Shown here: piece after piece, positions 9,161 to 17,530 of the stretch
Numbering within the stretch: position 1 is the stretch's first letter
Layout: every line of letters starts with the position of its first letter
Position numbers and translations under genes: made by a program
Source: Chitinophagales bacterium
Lineage (GTDB): Bacteria > Bacteroidota > Bacteroidia > Chitinophagales > UBA2359
Direction: 5' to 3'
NCBI GenBank assembly: GCA_020631035.1
Contig: JAHDIA010000002.1
Coordinates: 8,684-43,588 of the forward strand
DNA: 34,905 nt
Notes under the pieces: generated by a model
What the model was told of the DNA's origin: nothing
What the model saw: the letters and a program-made list of their open reading frames with translations, nothing else
Databases searched by the model: none

Positions 9161-9279
9161 AAAAAAAGTTTAAAAAGCGTCGGACGAGCGGGCGGTTGAA
9201 CGCTTGTACGAAGCCCAAAGCATGCGCTGGCTAACCAGTACAAGCGTCGCCACTACCCAAAGCCGATGCAAATAAAAAA

Positions 9280-9522
9280 TTATAATTGGTTAAAAATATT
9301 ACCAGGTTTCGGAATGGTCTTTTTGGCTTCAGGAAATTGCTTATTGAGGTATCTCAATATATCCGTTAGCGCATACCATTGTTTAGTGGCTTTTTTCCTT
9401 GTTAGTTGTTTGGTCCCAATTAGGCGAGGGTATACTTTTTTTCTCATAGAGAGTTCTCTCTCAATTTCCTCAATCCATGTTTTAGGTCGGGTTTTATATT
9501 CTTGCTGGTTAAAATCGTTCAT
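9280..9522 (-). CDS. hypothetical protein
   Basis: 80-aa ORF in the same operon direction. Confidence 0.45.
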   Translation of the reverse strand: MNDFNQQEYKTRPKTWIEEIERELSMRKKVYPRLIGTKQLTRKKATKQWYALTDILRYLNKQFPEAKKTIPKPGNIFNQL

Positions 9523-9527
9523 GGTTG

Positions 9528-9773
9528 TTAGTTTAAAGGGTAAAGAAATGTATCGTAAATATTGAAGTCCTCAGCGTCGGCAACGAGCACACCAAATGCG
9601 GTAATGTGAAGCCCTGGAAAAGTTTTCGCAAGATTGGCGGCAATGGTATTGGTTTGTATTGGACATTGACTTGCACCAATGAGCGTATTGTCCGCCCAAA
9701 TCTCATATTTTGGGTTTAGGCTGACAATTTGGCGGTTTTGGTTTTTTGTTGATAGGGGCAATGTTGCGGTCAT
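9528..9773 (-). CDS. hypothetical protein
   Basis: 81-aa ORF, 5 bp from the next ORF. Confidence 0.45.
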   Translation of the reverse strand: MTATLPLSTKNQNRQIVSLNPKYEIWADNTLIGASQCPIQTNTIAANLAKTFPGLHITAFGVLVADAEDFNIYDTFLYPLN

Positions 9774-9845
9774 TTTAGTAGATTTTGGTGGAAAAATTGG
9801 TTTTTTTAAAAAAATGGTGTCTTATACTTTGAATATGTCGAAAAC

Positions 9846-10064
9846 TACAACTACATAACTACAAATGTAAAAAAAACACTTAAAACGTTGATAATCAATG
9901 ATTATGCTATGTAGTTCTTATGTAGTTGTGTGTAGTTGTAACAACTACGTGTAGTTGCTACAACTACGTTAGAACTACATAAGAACTACATACTATTTAT
10001 GGTTTAAGTTGTTGATAATTAGATGTTTATGTTTTTTTACTAATTTTTGTAGTTGTGTAGTTGT
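9846..10064. other. putative replication origin / iteron region
   Basis: Many copies of (T)GTAGTTGT/ACAACTAC, a 19-bp perfect inverted repeat (9909-9927 / 9973-9991), AT-rich, downstream of the primase gene. Confidence 0.5.
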
Positions 10065-10069
10065 AGTTT

Positions 10070-13000
10070 TTATGGTTTTTTTTGAAACGGTATTTGTTTT
10101 TGTTGGTTTTTGGAATCTTTGATAAATGCTTGGAACCTAGCTGCCAAATCTTCATTCTCGTTTTTAAGCTGTGCAATTATATCTTCATAGTCTGGCTTTT
10201 GTCCGAAATCCTCAATATGAGCTTTTGGAGCTAAGTCGATGCCTCGTTCTTGTAATTTGCCATAGTCGTAAACATATGCCGTCGTGGGTTTTCCTGTACC
10301 GAATCGGGTTTGGTGGTTGGCTGCGAGAAATGCTTCGTCATTTTTGAGGTAATGGCGTAAAGACTTGTCATCTAAGGCACCCGCTCCGAACATTGATTTG
10401 TATCTTGGTCCGTATTGAGGAAATATATTGGTGAATTTGAATTTTAGTAAGGTCTTTGCTTCGCCCTCCCAATCAGCCTCGACAATCTTATAATCGTATG
10501 GTGTTTCTAATGTATTGTTTTTGTCTTTGACTGCTGATTCAAAACATAACCAGAAGCGACCAAGATCAATGGAGCCTCCAAAGTCCTTTTGTTGTAAGCT
10601 CAGTATTTCTATTGTGAACTTTTGTAGTTTTTCATATGTAAAAGGAAATGCTAGATAAGGCGATAATACATTGTACATTGACAATAACATACACAGATAA
10701 TCGGATGTACGGGATTTTAGTATCCCGTCCTCTACGAGTTTGATGTGTTTTTCCTGTTCTTTTCTGAACTCTTTACGGAACAATTGTTGGACTGCTGGAC
10801 GATATTTGAGCACCTGAGCGAGTAAGTGGACAATTCCATCGGTTTCGTAGTCTCTCATTTTGTTGAATGCGCTTTTATTAAATTCCCGTTTGTTAAATCG
10901 CAATATGATAAACCTTGTATAAAGGTCCTCGTGTATTGTTGGAAGCTGTGTTCCACAAACCAACACCTGAGAACGCATCGGAAATACGACGGTACGGTTG
11001 TTGTTTGAATAGGCTTTATTTCTGTTTGGGTTTCGGTTGTAAGTTGCTCGTAATAGTCCTGTGTGTCGTTTTTGCTCGGCTGTAATGTTTTTATATTCGT
11101 CAAGCAATAGCGTAGCGTCGCAAAACTTGGACATTGTGGCATTTATTCCCTTTGGTGTAGAATCACCACATAAATCAATGGGGAATTGACGTTCCCCAAA
11201 CCAGGATAACATTGATTTAGCCATTTGGGTTTTACCCGTTTCAGGTTGTCCATAACTGAACAGCATCGGCATTGACTCATTTAGCGATTTGAATACCTCC
11301 GTTGAGTGAACCAAACACATAAGATACATGAGTCCTATCATTCCATTATTTTGATAATTGGTAAGGAACAGCTGAGTATATTCCTCAAAACTAACATCGG
11401 TCGATATGTATCTGAATTTACGTTCATCAACGACCATGTTTTTATCCACGGATTTACTGAAATATGGTAAGTATAGATAGGTTTTGTTTTGAATCTTGAC
11501 GATGTTTTTTTGTTCGTCTACTGGGTGAAAAACACCATCTTTGATAATACCGTTTGACATTATATACGCCTGGTGTTCTTCGTTCCATCCAAGGAAATTG
11601 GGTTCGATGCAAAATTTTTCTTTCTCGAAAAGTTTTGCCTTTATTTTGCCGAGGTCTGAGTCGGACCCCATAAAACGAAAATTCCCCATTCCCTCTAATA
11701 CTCTTTTGAACTTTGACAAGTTGATCATGTCCTCGATAGCGAACTCGACTTGTTTGCGGACACCTGCATCGTTGACAATTTCCATTACTCTTTTTTGATC
11801 CTGTATAAACATATCGGGTATAAGAATAAAATTTGATTTTGCCGAACCTGAGTAAGTTGCTGAAGACGTAAAAAAGTATTTGTTTGCTTCCTCATAGAAA
11901 CCATAGTTCTCTATATCGAACCTTTGTTGGTCGGTTCGCTTTATTTTCCCCGTTCGTTCGGCTTCGAGTTTTTCGTCGATTATTTTTTTTACGGCTTTTG
12001 TAAGGTCTGCTTTGTTGAACTTGAATTCTGTACAAATCTCTTTTGTTAACTTCTGTCGAATATTTTCGGCTTCAATACTCGATAGCAATAGGGCAACATA
12101 AGACTCTAATTGTAATAGTGCAAAAGTGTCTTTGTCTTCTGGATAGGCTTCAGATACCAGGTAATTGATTCCTAGTTGGGAGCTGTTCAACACTTCTAAC
12201 ATTGCCAATTGTTCCCGTAATTGATTCCTAGATTCAATGAAGTTTATAAACTGCTTTTGTTTCCATTGACTGTACTTTGGATAAGTTGATTTCGTATATA
12301 ATAAATCAGCGGGGTCTTTGCCCTCAGCTATGATACATATTTGTACATTCAATTGGTTACGGATACCAATTTCGATGGCTTTTTTGGCTGCTTTGCGTCC
12401 CGCTTCGTCGCCATCAAAAATAAACACCACATTGGGCGTATATCGGGCAATGATTTGGGCGTGTTGCTCGGTAAAGGCGGTACCACAAGTGGCAATCGTG
12501 TTGATCCAACTTTCTTGGTACATAAGGTCGGCATCTGTATAGCCCTCGACGACATATACTTTGTTATGTTTTTTGATGGCTTTCTTTGCTCGATGTAGCC
12601 CATACAAAGTCCTCTTTTTCTCAAATATTTCGGAATCAGTGCTATTGATGTATTTGGGGTTTTCCCTTGTGGTTTTATCCAACGTTCTTGCACCAAATGC
12701 AACTATGTCACCTTTGGTATTGTGTATTGGGAATGTAATACGGTTTGACCAAATGTCGTCTTTGTTTTTCCCTTCCCAATATCCGATCCCTAGTTCGGCA
12801 ATTGTTGCGGGTGTATAGCCTCGTTTGCTGAGGTACTCCAGCGCATCGGGGCGGCTCGCCATTGCGGCGAGTGCCTTTTGTTGCGAATCTTGTATTTTCT
12901 GTTTGAGCTTGCTGGTTCGGTCTTCTTTCTCTATTCGTTGCTGTTTGGTGGTATCGTCTTCATCTTCGTACTTAATGGTAATGTTGAAGTGTTCAGCAAT

Positions 13001-13255
13001 CCACTTTACAGCCTCATAATAGGAAAGTTGTTTCTCGTCCATTACCAAGGACGCCACATTCCAGGTTTTGCCGCAAGAACCAAAGCAATGTACTGTATTG
13101 GAATTTTCATAATAGTGCATTGATGGTGTCTTCTCTTCATGGAAAAGACAACAACATTTATTCTTTTTTATATAGTCAGAACCTCGAAAATGCTCTATGA
13201 TTTGAGATATGTCGGCATACTCCAGTATTTCCTGGACATTAGATATATAAGCCAT
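10070..13255 (-). CDS. DnaG-like primase fused to a C-terminal P-loop ATPase/helicase domain
   Basis: Zinc-binding CCLFHEEKTPSMHYYENSNTVHCFG.CG, TOPRIM (VYVVEGYTDA...FIFDGDEAG...GKDPADLL), Walker A (GQPETGKTQ), Walker B-like (LLLDEY). Confidence 0.9.
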   Translation of the reverse strand: MAYISNVQEILEYADISQIIEHFRGSDYIKKNKCCCLFHEEKTPSMHYYENSNTVHCFGSCGKTWNVASLVMDEKQLSYYEAVKWIAEHFNITIKYEDEDDTTKQQRIEKEDRTSKLKQKIQDSQQKALAAMASRPDALEYLSKRGYTPATIAELGIGYWEGKNKDDIWSNRITFPIHNTKGDIVAFGARTLDKTTRENPKYINSTDSEIFEKKRTLYGLHRAKKAIKKHNKVYVVEGYTDADLMYQESWINTIATCGTAFTEQHAQIIARYTPNVVFIFDGDEAGRKAAKKAIEIGIRNQLNVQICIIAEGKDPADLLYTKSTYPKYSQWKQKQFINFIESRNQLREQLAMLEVLNSSQLGINYLVSEAYPEDKDTFALLQLESYVALLLSSIEAENIRQKLTKEICTEFKFNKADLTKAVKKIIDEKLEAERTGKIKRTDQQRFDIENYGFYEEANKYFFTSSATYSGSAKSNFILIPDMFIQDQKRVMEIVNDAGVRKQVEFAIEDMINLSKFKRVLEGMGNFRFMGSDSDLGKIKAKLFEKEKFCIEPNFLGWNEEHQAYIMSNGIIKDGVFHPVDEQKNIVKIQNKTYLYLPYFSKSVDKNMVVDERKFRYISTDVSFEEYTQLFLTNYQNNGMIGLMYLMCLVHSTEVFKSLNESMPMLFSYGQPETGKTQMAKSMLSWFGERQFPIDLCGDSTPKGINATMSKFCDATLLLDEYKNITAEQKRHTGLLRATYNRNPNRNKAYSNNNRTVVFPMRSQVLVCGTQLPTIHEDLYTRFIILRFNKREFNKSAFNKMRDYETDGIVHLLAQVLKYRPAVQQLFRKEFRKEQEKHIKLVEDGILKSRTSDYLCMLLSMYNVLSPYLAFPFTYEKLQKFTIEILSLQQKDFGGSIDLGRFWLCFESAVKDKNNTLETPYDYKIVEADWEGEAKTLLKFKFTNIFPQYGPRYKSMFGAGALDDKSLRHYLKNDEAFLAANHQTRFGTGKPTTAYVYDYGKLQERGIDLAPKAHIEDFGQKPDYEDIIAQLKNENEDLAARFQAFIKDSKNQQKQIPFQKKP

Positions 13256-13364
13256 TATGTATATGGTATAAGAGGGTTAAAATATAGTTTGGAAAACTAA
13301 AGGCGGGTTCGATATAGATGGCTTGACCGCTTTTAGGTTCCTTTAAGTTGTTTTAAGCGATTTT

Positions 13365-13649
13365 TTAGGCGGTTGCTTCGACCGCTACAGGCATTAATTT
13401 ACTTTCAAATTCGTGTGTAAAGCTTTCTTTTAAACTTTGCGAATTTGAAAAAAGTATGATTTTGCATTTTTGCAAGAATGTATAAACCTTTTCATTCTTT
13501 CTAGTTTTGGTGTCTATCATATATAAATATTCTGGTGTCAGTCCGATTGTGCCTCGTTGACTTACATATCCCAATTCTTTAGAAATCTTTGCAATGATTT
13601 GATAATGTTCTCGCTGTAGCTGTTTTTTTTGCAATTTTTCTTTATTCAT
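13365..13649 (-). CDS. hypothetical protein
   Basis: 94-aa ORF upstream of and divergent from the regulator at 13720. Confidence 0.45.
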   Translation of the reverse strand: MNKEKLQKKQLQREHYQIIAKISKELGYVSQRGTIGLTPEYLYMIDTKTRKNEKVYTFLQKCKIILFSNSQSLKESFTHEFESKLMPVAVEATA

Positions 13650-13719
13650 CGTTTCAAATTTTTAAAAAATTAAGTAATTTGTTTTCAAATTTATAACAGT
13701 TATTTCAAATTTGAAAATT

Positions 13720-14088
13720 ATGAACAAAAAAAATTCAAATAAGAAGCTTGATAATACCTATGTTTTAGGATTTATTGAGCGTTTTAACACCTTACGAGAA
13801 GACATCGAAATGTCTGACACTCAATTCGCTACGCTTGCCGAAACGAGTGGCGCATCATATTCAAAATTTTTTAAGACAAAAGACAGTGATTTAGGACTTT
13901 CTCGCTTTGTCAAAATGGTAAACAATGATCTTTTGGTCGATTGGGACCTTAATCATTTGCTGAGGGGTGGGGGTGATCCTTATATCTCAAATATGGGGAA
14001 CAATCGCATTGTGAGGCTTGAGGAAAAGGTCGCACATCTTGAGGAAAAAGTCAGCTTATTAATACAGAGCAATACAGGCAAAAAGTAA
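13720..14088 (+). CDS. putative phage regulator (XRE/HTH-like N-terminus, coiled-coil C-terminus)
   Basis: MSDTQFATLAETSGASYSKFFKTKDSDLGLSRFVKMV pattern; LEEKVAHLEEKVSLL coiled coil; divergent from 13649; track start at 13711 is TTG, ATG at 13720. Confidence 0.5.
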   Translation: MNKKNSNKKLDNTYVLGFIERFNTLREDIEMSDTQFATLAETSGASYSKFFKTKDSDLGLSRFVKMVNNDLLVDWDLNHLLRGGGDPYISNMGNNRIVRLEEKVAHLEEKVSLLIQSNTGKK

Positions 14089-14093
14089 GGTCG

Positions 14094-14357
14094 TGCGACA
14101 ATCTGCGACAATTGTCAAAAATTCAGATATGTATTTATCTGCTTAGAAACAACTTACTTAACGACTGGCTAAGGTCTTGCGACCATTTGCGACACAAATA
14201 TGATAATGTTAGTTTTGTAAACCCCTGTATCACAGGTGTTTTAATTTGGGATTTCGGTATGTTTCAAGTCCTGCTCCCGCAATTTTTTACAATATAACTC
14301 GTTGATTATCAACGAGTTATATTTGTTTTTAGGGCCTCTGCGACAAGTCCTGCGACA
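14094..14357. promoter_or_regulatory. putative attP: tRNA-3'-end-like core flanked by arm-type direct repeats
   Basis: Paired TGCGAC(A/C) repeats at 14094/14104, 14178/14188 and 14339/14351; core GTTTCAAGTCCTGCTCCCGCAA (14261-14282) resembles a T-loop plus 3' acceptor strand; immediately upstream of integrase. Confidence 0.6.
14291..14323. repeat. 33-nt palindrome inside the attP region
   Basis: AATATAACTCGTTGAT-T-ATCAACGAGTTATATT, 16-bp perfect arms. Confidence 0.9.
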
Positions 14358-14413
14358 AAAACAAATTAACATTATTCTCTATTTGTTGGCGAAAAGCTGG
14401 GAAATTTTGAATA

Positions 14414-15685
14414 ATGAAAAAAAAATTTTTTCCTGCCGAATTGAAAATACCTTCTAAGGTTAGCAAGGATCAACGGTATTACCTTGCGTACAAAATTCTG
14501 AATAACAAGTCGGGCAAATATGAGCGTTTCCGTGATTATGTTTCACGGGTTGATTTTGTGACGGATAAGGAGCAATTGACCGAAGCTAAGAGATTGCAAA
14601 AGGAAATCAATTTGACGCTCGAAGCGGGTACACATGTTCGTTTGGGCGGTAAACGAATGCTTACGAAAATGGAAACGGCTTTCGAGACGATTTGGGAGGT
14701 GTGGCAACAGCGGATTAAAAGGCGGACGATTAATACATATAATACGATGTTTCGTTTTTTCTTTAGCTATTGTAAAGAGCAGTTCTCACCAAATTTGACC
14801 TTTGCCAACTTTACTCGTGAGATGGCGTCGGGTTATGCGGACTATGTGGAAATTAAGAAGCATAAGCCCAAAACAGTCTTGAATCATGTTTCGCTTATTC
14901 ATACACTTTTTGCTAAGTTGCAAAAACGGGGGTTTGTGAAAATGAATCCTTTTGATAACCTTGATTTACCCAGCGATAAAGTAAAGCGGATACGATATGT
15001 TGAGGCTGAGGACCGAAATATGATATTTAAGTGGTTGAAAGAAAATGATCCCGATTGTTATTTGTATTGTTTGTGTATTTACTATTTGTTGGCTCGTCCT
15101 GTTGAGTTGATTAATGTACAAATACGGGACATTAATTTTAAGGAACAAAAAATCCGTTTTTCTCATAAGAATGTAAAGAATGATATAGATAAGTATACTC
15201 GTATACCCGATGTTCTCATGCCTGTATTTTTGGATAAGCAATTAGACAAATACAATGCGAATTGTTATTTGTTTACGAAAGGTTTTCGGGTGGGTGCTGA
15301 AGCTTGGAAGTATACGAGTAGACCAGGGGACGTCATAAGGAAATATAGAAACCTGAACAACTGGAAAAGTGACTTTGTTGCATATGACTTGAAACCGACG
15401 GGTATACAAGACTATCTCGTCGCTGGTGTCCCAGTTGACCAGGTGCAACTACAGGCGGGTATCACTTGGGAGGAAATGGCAACTTATTTGGAATTGAAAA
15501 AAATGCGGATGCCTGGTTTGGAATTGATGAAAAAGGCACCTGAGTTGGTTATGGAAACGAAGTGGAAAAACAATATAAGAGTTAAGGCGGTATTTGATCA
15601 GTATTTGAATTTGGATGCAGACGAGCGAGAAATGTTTGATAAGGCGGTTTATAATTTGAAAAGGCAAAAAAATACAACTACATAA
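14414..15685 (+). CDS. int: tyrosine recombinase / phage integrase (atypical catalytic box)
   Basis: Phage-integrase architecture with SAM-like N-terminal core-binding region, CIYYLLARPVELINVQIRDI (first Arg), C-terminal YDLKPTGIQDYLVAGVPVDQVQLQAGITWEEMATYLE. Confidence 0.8.
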   Translation: MKKKFFPAELKIPSKVSKDQRYYLAYKILNNKSGKYERFRDYVSRVDFVTDKEQLTEAKRLQKEINLTLEAGTHVRLGGKRMLTKMETAFETIWEVWQQRIKRRTINTYNTMFRFFFSYCKEQFSPNLTFANFTREMASGYADYVEIKKHKPKTVLNHVSLIHTLFAKLQKRGFVKMNPFDNLDLPSDKVKRIRYVEAEDRNMIFKWLKENDPDCYLYCLCIYYLLARPVELINVQIRDINFKEQKIRFSHKNVKNDIDKYTRIPDVLMPVFLDKQLDKYNANCYLFTKGFRVGAEAWKYTSRPGDVIRKYRNLNNWKSDFVAYDLKPTGIQDYLVAGVPVDQVQLQAGITWEEMATYLELKKMRMPGLELMKKAPELVMETKWKNNIRVKAVFDQYLNLDADEREMFDKAVYNLKRQKNTTT

Positions 15686-15787
15686 CTACAAAGGTGTGTT
15701 TTGTGTATAAGTGTTTGATTTTCAAAATAATAATTTGTAGTTCTGGTGTAGTTTCTTGTAGTTGTTGTAGTTAGATTTAAAATATTC

Positions 15788-15816
15788 TTGTAGCAAAAAT
15801 TGCATTTTTGCTACAA
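15788..15816. terminator. hairpin, possible terminator after integrase
   Basis: TTGTAGCAAAAAT-tgc-ATTTTTGCTACAA, 13-bp perfect arms. Confidence 0.5.
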
Positions 15817-15876
15817 ACGATATATCTTTGAAGTATGTTAGCGATATTGCTGGCTTAACATTTACAATTTTATAAG

Positions 15877-16449
15877 ATGAAAAAGTTTTTTTTTATTAAA
15901 AATGATTATCGAATACATTTTCAATCAAATCAAGAGGAATTAGAAATAATTCCTGGAAGATTTGATAATTATTATAAAGCTTATTGGAATGGCAAATGGA
16001 TTGCCGAATCAATGAAAAATGAAAATGGAAATTTAGAGTCTTTTCATAAAAAAGATGAAATATTAATACAAGAAATAAATCTAGAGTTAAAACCCCAATA
16101 TGATAAAATCTTTTATTGGAAAGATGGGAGTGAATTACATAGTGTTTTTATAGACAATAATGATAAATATTTATTTGGCGATGTTGTCGCCAATCATGTA
16201 AAAAATGGTGGTTGGTCTGGATATATATCAAGGTGCGAACACAAAACAACAGATAACAATTATTGTGAGGGTGAGCTTTGCCCTTTAGATAGAAAAGATG
16301 TGGAAAATATCTTCAAATGGGATGAATTAGAAACAGGTATAGTTAGTATGAATGAATTTTTAGAAATGACAAAACCACCACACATTCCATATACTATATG
16401 GTTTGGTAGTGTTGAATATCATACTTTTTGGAAAACTAATTATAAATAA
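15877..16449 (+). CDS. hypothetical protein (moron-like)
   Basis: 190-aa ORF preceded by TATCTTTG promoter-like element (about 15821) and followed by a strong hairpin. Confidence 0.55.
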   Translation: MKKFFFIKNDYRIHFQSNQEELEIIPGRFDNYYKAYWNGKWIAESMKNENGNLESFHKKDEILIQEINLELKPQYDKIFYWKDGSELHSVFIDNNDKYLFGDVVANHVKNGGWSGYISRCEHKTTDNNYCEGELCPLDRKDVENIFKWDELETGIVSMNEFLEMTKPPHIPYTIWFGSVEYHTFWKTNYK

Positions 16450-16507
16450 TAAAGGAAATCCACCCGCAAACATTGGGGGTTTGTGGGTGGATTCAATTTT
16501 ATAAGAT

Positions 16508-16846
16508 ATGGCAAATTTAAGAAAATTAAAAACATATAAAGAAGTTCATGAGTTTATTTCAGGGAATCGTGTTCTTATAGGTGAAATGTACTTGGACAAA
16601 GACATGTCGGCTCGGAATATTGCTGAGAATCAGAATATACATTTTACTCAAAATTTTGCTACTGTTTTGCTTCGGACTTTTGGTAAAAAAGGAGCTGGAC
16701 ATGGTGGAGCTAGGGTCGGAAGTGGAAACAAACTTGGTATTCGGTTTTGTGGTAGTTGTAGAAAAACACTAAGTAAAACCGAATTGAAAAAAAAGCAGTG
16801 TAAAAGCTGTAATTATGAAATACCAGCTAAAAAGAAAGTGAAATGA
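16508..16846 (+). CDS. hypothetical protein with C-terminal zinc ribbon (CGSC...CKSC)
   Basis: 112-aa ORF; FCGSCRKTLSKTELKKKQCKSC. Confidence 0.5.
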   Translation: MANLRKLKTYKEVHEFISGNRVLIGEMYLDKDMSARNIAENQNIHFTQNFATVLLRTFGKKGAGHGGARVGSGNKLGIRFCGSCRKTLSKTELKKKQCKSCNYEIPAKKKVK

Positions 16847-17091
16847 AGTTCCAGAAAAAGATATATGTGTATGGTGATACTGTTGTGTTGAACCTTCGGG
16901 AGTTTTGCGAGGAAAGGAATATGAGCTATAAAGCAGTAAGACAAGATTTGCGCCGAAAGGATGGAATTATTGAGGTTGAGGGGACTTATTTATATGGCGT
17001 CGATTTTTACTCGGTTTATATTGAGTATGCCGATTTGAATGGTGATAAACAAAAAATTTTTCTTGAGACGGTAGGATCTCAAATATTGTAA
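16843..17091 (+). CDS. hypothetical protein
   Basis: 82-aa ORF overlapping the previous stop (ATGA), followed by a terminator. Confidence 0.45.
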   Translation: MKFQKKIYVYGDTVVLNLREFCEERNMSYKAVRQDLRRKDGIIEVEGTYLYGVDFYSVYIEYADLNGDKQKIFLETVGSQIL

Positions 17092-17125
17092 AAAAAATCC
17101 CTCGGTTTTGCCGAGGGATTTTTTT
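17091..17125. terminator. bidirectional terminator overlapping the CRISPR distal repeat
   Basis: AAAAAAATCCCTCGG-ttttg-CCGAGGGATTTTTTT. Confidence 0.9.
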
Positions 17126-17413
17126 TATTCCAGTTTGGTACGATTAAAACTAGGTACAAAATTTACTACTCTATAACAATGTACTTTATTTCAATTCCAG
17201 TTTGGTACGATTAAAACATTTGATTTTGATTTTAACAACCCAGTGGGCAACTTATTTCAATTCCAGTTTGGTACGATTAAAACGGGCGGTTTTTAGGGCT
17301 TAGACAGTTAGTAAACATATTTCAATTCCAGTTTGGTACGATTAAAACTTAGAATTGACAAAGGGGGCAAAGATGGGTATACAATTTCAATTCCAGTTTG
17401 GTGCGATTAAAAC
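17121..17413 (-). CRISPR. orphan CRISPR mini-array: 5 repeats, 4 spacers
   Basis: 30-nt repeat GTTTTAATCGTACCAAACTGGAATTGAAAT (minus strand) at 17384-17413 (one variant base), 17319-17348, 17254-17283, 17188-17217 and degenerate 17121-17150; spacers of 35, 35, 36 and 37 nt; ATTGAAAT 3' handle. Confidence 0.92.
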
Positions 17414-17530
17414 CCGTGTGATTGGGTGGGGTGAAAGGTTGTACGCCCGATAGTAGTGGATAGCCCACAGCGAGGAACGAGGCGAGGACTAGCAACGGAT
17501 AGCGGGGTGTTGCTTTCGGTGCAAAGATAT
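17414..17530. repeat. GC-rich structured intergenic element adjoining the CRISPR array
   Basis: ggttgtacgcccgatagtagtggatagcccacagcgaggaacgaggcgaggactagcaacggatagcgggg; contrasts with AT-rich surroundings. Confidence 0.4.

Larger units (their letters stand above)
8583..9253. repeat. 297-bp tandem duplication plus a third partial copy
   Basis: 77-bp GC-rich hairpin element at 8583-8659, 8880-8956 and 9177-9253 (offset exactly 297); the intervening small ORF is identical in both full units. Confidence 0.95.

Noticed and set aside
8583-9253. Integron attC cassette array
   Set aside because: Cassette-like order but no convincing RYYYAAC/GTTRRRY pair and no integron integrase in window; kept only as an observation
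14221-14290. Intact tRNA gene
   Set aside because: Only the T-loop/acceptor 3' portion resembles a tRNA; the 5' T-stem and anticodon arm are not formed, consistent with an attP fragment
14112-14297. Plus-strand ORF 14112..14297
   Set aside because: Covers attP arm repeats and tRNA-like core; likely non-coding
17121-17413. Type assignment of the CRISPR array to a specific cas subtype
   Set aside because: Repeat ending alone is insufficient and there are no cas genes in the window
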